Assembly: GCA_000436915.1 (NCBI GenBank)
Contig: HF994188.1
Span: 3,028 to 11,168, forward strand
Length of the DNA stretch: 8,141 nt
Direction of reading: 5' to 3'
From: Prevotella sp. CAG:1092
GTDB lineage: Bacteria; Bacteroidota; Bacteroidia; Bacteroidales; Bacteroidaceae
A program made the translations under genes and the position numbers. A model generated the notes under the pieces. It ran no database searches. It was not told where the DNA came from and worked only from the letters and a program-made list of their open reading frames with translations. This document shows positions 6,231-8,141 of the stretch, in pieces; the stretch's first letter is position 1, and each line of letters starts with the position of its first letter.

Positions 6231-6722
6231 CTACTTCTTCACCAACTCTCTAACCTTTTCGATAAGATGCTGCTCGCCACCCTCGGTATATCCGCTGCGC
6301 GACTCAACAATCTTACCATCGCCACCGATGATGAACACGTGAGGTATCATCTGCACGCCCATAGCACGACGGAATTCGCTGTTAGGGTCGAGCAACACTT
6401 CGTACTCCCACTCTTCTCCATCTACGAGAGGCTTAACCTTATTAATATTCTGCGCTTGGTCGATAGAAATAGCTACCACCTTAACGCCAGTCTCTTCCTG
6501 CCACTCCTCATACTGCTCGTGGATAGCCTTGAGCTCACGGTTGCATGGCTTACACCATGTAGCAAAGAAACTGATAATAAAAGGTTTGCCATCGTTGTTG
6601 AGTGTCGATGTATCTACAGTCTTGCCATCGAGAGTTTTCAACTTTACAGAAGGAAGCTGTGCAAACAAGCTTGTGCAAGTCATCATAAGCACAAGCAACG
6701 AAATAATTCTAAACTTTTTCAT
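6231..6722 (-). CDS. TlpA/ResA-like periplasmic thioredoxin
   Basis: This 163-residue exported thiol-disulfide protein is probably a periplasmic reductant. Residues 1-21 form a signal peptide cleaved after LFA before Q22. C16 sits inside it in MMTC, which does not fit a lipobox, so the protein is more likely soluble than lipidated. The thioredoxin fold shows VKLKTLDGKTVD (26-37), ISFFATWCKPC (50-60) with the redox pair C57/C60, VVAISIDQ (82-89) and MIPHVFII (125-132) with the cis-proline P127. This is the AhpC/TSA-Redoxin layout of TlpA and ResA at normal length. It is the first gene of the operon and precedes an outer-membrane barrel with a single cysteine pair and a second CxxC protein, so those may be partners. 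The actual partner is inference. The start is supported by the signal peptide and an A-rich leader. Confidence 0.93.
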   Translation of the reverse strand: MKKFRIISLLVLMMTCTSLFAQLPSVKLKTLDGKTVDTSTLNNDGKPFIISFFATWCKPCNRELKAIHEQYEEWQEETGVKVVAISIDQAQNINKVKPLVDGEEWEYEVLLDPNSEFRRAMGVQMIPHVFIIGGDGKIVESRSGYTEGGEQHLIEKVRELVKK

Positions 6723-6760
6723 ATTGATGTATTATTTATTATAATTCGTAATTACTGATG

Positions 6761-6795
6761 CAAAATTACTCATTTTTTATCAAACATATATCAAA
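6761..6795 (-). promoter_or_regulatory. Candidate promoter of the four-gene minus-strand operon
   Basis: TAATTTTG (6768-6761 on minus) fits the Bacteroidetes -7 box TAnnTTTG. The best -33 candidate is TTTG at 6795-6792, giving a spacer of 23 bases, slightly long; another TTTG at 6784-6781 is too close. Transcription would start near 6754, leaving a leader of about 30 bases before the tlpA-like ATG. No comparable match was found in the short gaps inside the operon. Confidence 0.5.
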
Positions 6796-6896
6796 ACTAA
6801 CACAAATTCGTTACTTATTCACCATTTTTGGCAATACCAACCAATTTCAACTAATGTTTTATTGATTTTAGCCCCATATAGCTGACATTATTTTAT

Positions 6897-6904
6897 TACC
6901 TTTG
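6897..6904 (+). promoter_or_regulatory. -7 box of the DUF6080-like gene
   Basis: TACCTTTG followed by CA is identical to the -7 region of the small RNA promoter at 2465. No convincing TTTG lies 19-21 bases upstream; the nearest TTG (6862) is too far, so the -33 element is weak or absent. The predicted start, near 6911, leaves a leader of only about a dozen bases. A CTTTG/CAAAG inverted repeat (6900-6913) overlaps the box. Confidence 0.5.
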
Positions 6905-6922
6905 CATTCAAAGAATAAACAC

Positions 6923-8141
6923 ATGGACATATTTAGAATAAGGAAAAACGAGATTGCAGTATTCATAATCGGGTTTATAATCCTCGCTCTACTCAACATT
7001 ATGATGCTTGGCTACAACCACGACCTCTTCACTCGTGGTGGCAACATAGGCTTCTGGAGCATCTTCTATGACCATTTCATCGTCTCGGGCTACGACTCCT
7101 TCGTATATCTGTCGCTATCCAGATGGAAGATATACTACACCCTGTCGCGCCACCCTCTTATTGCGCCCATGCTCTATCCTCTTGCCTTGCTCAATGGGTG
7201 GCTTATGGACCTCACAGGCGTCAACTGCGCCATCTATATCGTAGCCGCCCTATATTGTCTATTGGGCACCTACTCTTTCCTCTTCACCTATCGCATCATG
7301 CGCAAAGTGATAGGCATCTGTGTGCTCGACTCTATGCTCTGCACCCTTTTCTTTTTCTCTTTAGGTCATGTAATGACGGCAACCTTCGTGCCCGACCATT
7401 TCGCAATATCGCTATTCCTTATAACCCTCACCGCCTATATCGCTGGCACATACATGAAGCGTCAAAGCCACATGCCAGCATGGCTCACAGCCCTATTGGC
7501 AACTATCACTTGCGGAGTAACGCTCACCAACGTTGCCAAGACATGGCTCGCTGCGCTATGGACAAATGGTCGCCACTTCTGGCGTCTGAAATCGCTATTG
7601 CTAACCACCATCCTGCCATTAATGATAATAGCAGGCGGCTATTTCCTGCAATACGAATACTTGGCTAAGCCCGACAATCTGGTACAGCAACACAACATAG
7701 AGAAAAAGCTAAAGAAAGACGCCAAGTTCGCAAAACAATACTACGAACATAAGAAATGGATGGAAAACCGTCGGTCGTTCAACAATACCGACAACACAAT
7801 ATTGCAATGGATAGACACCAAGACCAACCGTATAGCCACCATCACCGAAAACCTATTTGGTGAATCTTTCCAACTACACCAAGACTACTTGTTAGAAGAC
7901 ACCAACAAGTCGCGCCCTGTGATAGTAACCTATCGCCATTGGTACAACTATCTGATAGAAGCCATCATCGTGGCATTGTTCATAGGTGGCATCATCATTG
8001 GCAGAAAGAATAAGTTCTGTCTTATGATACTCTCATGGTTTGCTGTCGACATGACCATACACATCATCCTTGGATTCGCTCTCACCGAAGTCTACATCAT
8101 GACCTCCCATTGGGCATTAGCCCTCCCTGTAGCCATAGCTT
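6923..8141 (+). CDS. DUF6080-like polytopic membrane protein, GT-C-like layout (partial at right edge)
   Basis: The frame opens at the ATG at 6923 and stays open for 406 codons to the window end, so the C-terminus is missing. About ten hydrophobic segments can be seen near residues 11-31, 79-96, 103-122, 129-148, 160-177, 186-212, 224-242, 343-361, 365-387 and 395 to the edge. A long hydrophilic domain (about 243-340) contains a Lys-rich charged stretch and NLFGESFQLHQDYLLED (310-326). This block and the overall layout match what I recall of the Bacteroidales DUF6080 family. A large first external loop with SRHPL (75-79), and an HWALALP segment (396-402) late in the protein, resemble GT-C membrane glycosyltransferases, which use polyprenyl-linked sugars. 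That function is inference. It is divergent from the tlpA-like operon, with 200 bases between starts. Confidence 0.8.
   Translation, partial: MDIFRIRKNEIAVFIIGFIILALLNIMMLGYNHDLFTRGGNIGFWSIFYDHFIVSGYDSFVYLSLSRWKIYYTLSRHPLIAPMLYPLALLNGWLMDLTGVNCAIYIVAALYCLLGTYSFLFTYRIMRKVIGICVLDSMLCTLFFFSLGHVMTATFVPDHFAISLFLITLTAYIAGTYMKRQSHMPAWLTALLATITCGVTLTNVAKTWLAALWTNGRHFWRLKSLLLTTILPLMIIAGGYFLQYEYLAKPDNLVQQHNIEKKLKKDAKFAKQYYEHKKWMENRRSFNNTDNTILQWIDTKTNRIATITENLFGESFQLHQDYLLEDTNKSRPVIVTYRHWYNYLIEAIIVALFIGGIIIGRKNKFCLMILSWFAVDMTIHIILGFALTEVYIMTSHWALALPVAIA

Noticed and set aside
7123..7668. Open frame of 181 codons on the plus strand
   Set aside because: It is a shifted frame inside the DUF6080-like gene; it is rich in His, Arg and Pro without domain features, while the frame from 6923 encodes regular membrane helices.

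Overview
The window looks like a chromosomal piece of a Bacteroidales bacterium, most likely Prevotella or a close relative. The signs are promoters of the Bacteroidetes type (TTTG, about 19-20 bases, TAnnTTTG), starts without clear Shine-Dalgarno sequences, a protein with a type IX secretion-like tail, and protein families typical of the phylum (Omp28-like, DUF6029-like, DUF6080-like). The assignment rests on reading the sequence, not on a database search.

Layout. Bases 26-63 hold a perfect 17-bp terminator hairpin. Bases 98-2174 carry two glycosyltransferases on the minus strand, a GT4-type gene followed by a GT2-type gene. They are probably co-transcribed from a well-formed promoter at 2192-2222 and look like the end of a surface polysaccharide (capsule, exopolysaccharide or O-antigen) set. 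Bases 2175-2952 have no protein gene. Inside this stretch, a plus-strand promoter at 2442-2472 leads into a roughly 195-nt unit with no open frame. That unit has an 86-nt C-free start with repeated TTAGGTT, a GUGA-capped hairpin and a strong intrinsic terminator at 2635-2672, so it reads as a free-standing small RNA gene. A U-tailed nested hairpin (2821-2887) and a REP-like palindrome (about 2917-2950) sit between it and the next gene.

Bases 2953-6722 form a tight four-gene minus-strand operon. In transcription order it encodes a TlpA-like thioredoxin (WCKPC), a DUF6029-like outer-membrane beta-barrel, an Omp28-like lipoprotein with a CTNC thioredoxin motif, and a small secreted protein with a T9SS-like C-terminal tail. 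All four carry export signals and two have thioredoxin-type motifs, which suggests a thiol-redox or assembly module of the envelope. A candidate promoter lies at 6761-6795 and the likely terminator is the hairpin at 2821-2887.

From 6923 a divergently transcribed polytopic membrane protein (DUF6080-like, GT-C-like layout) runs off the right edge. The most interesting items are the small RNA locus with its C-free repeat tract and the four-gene exported redox cluster.
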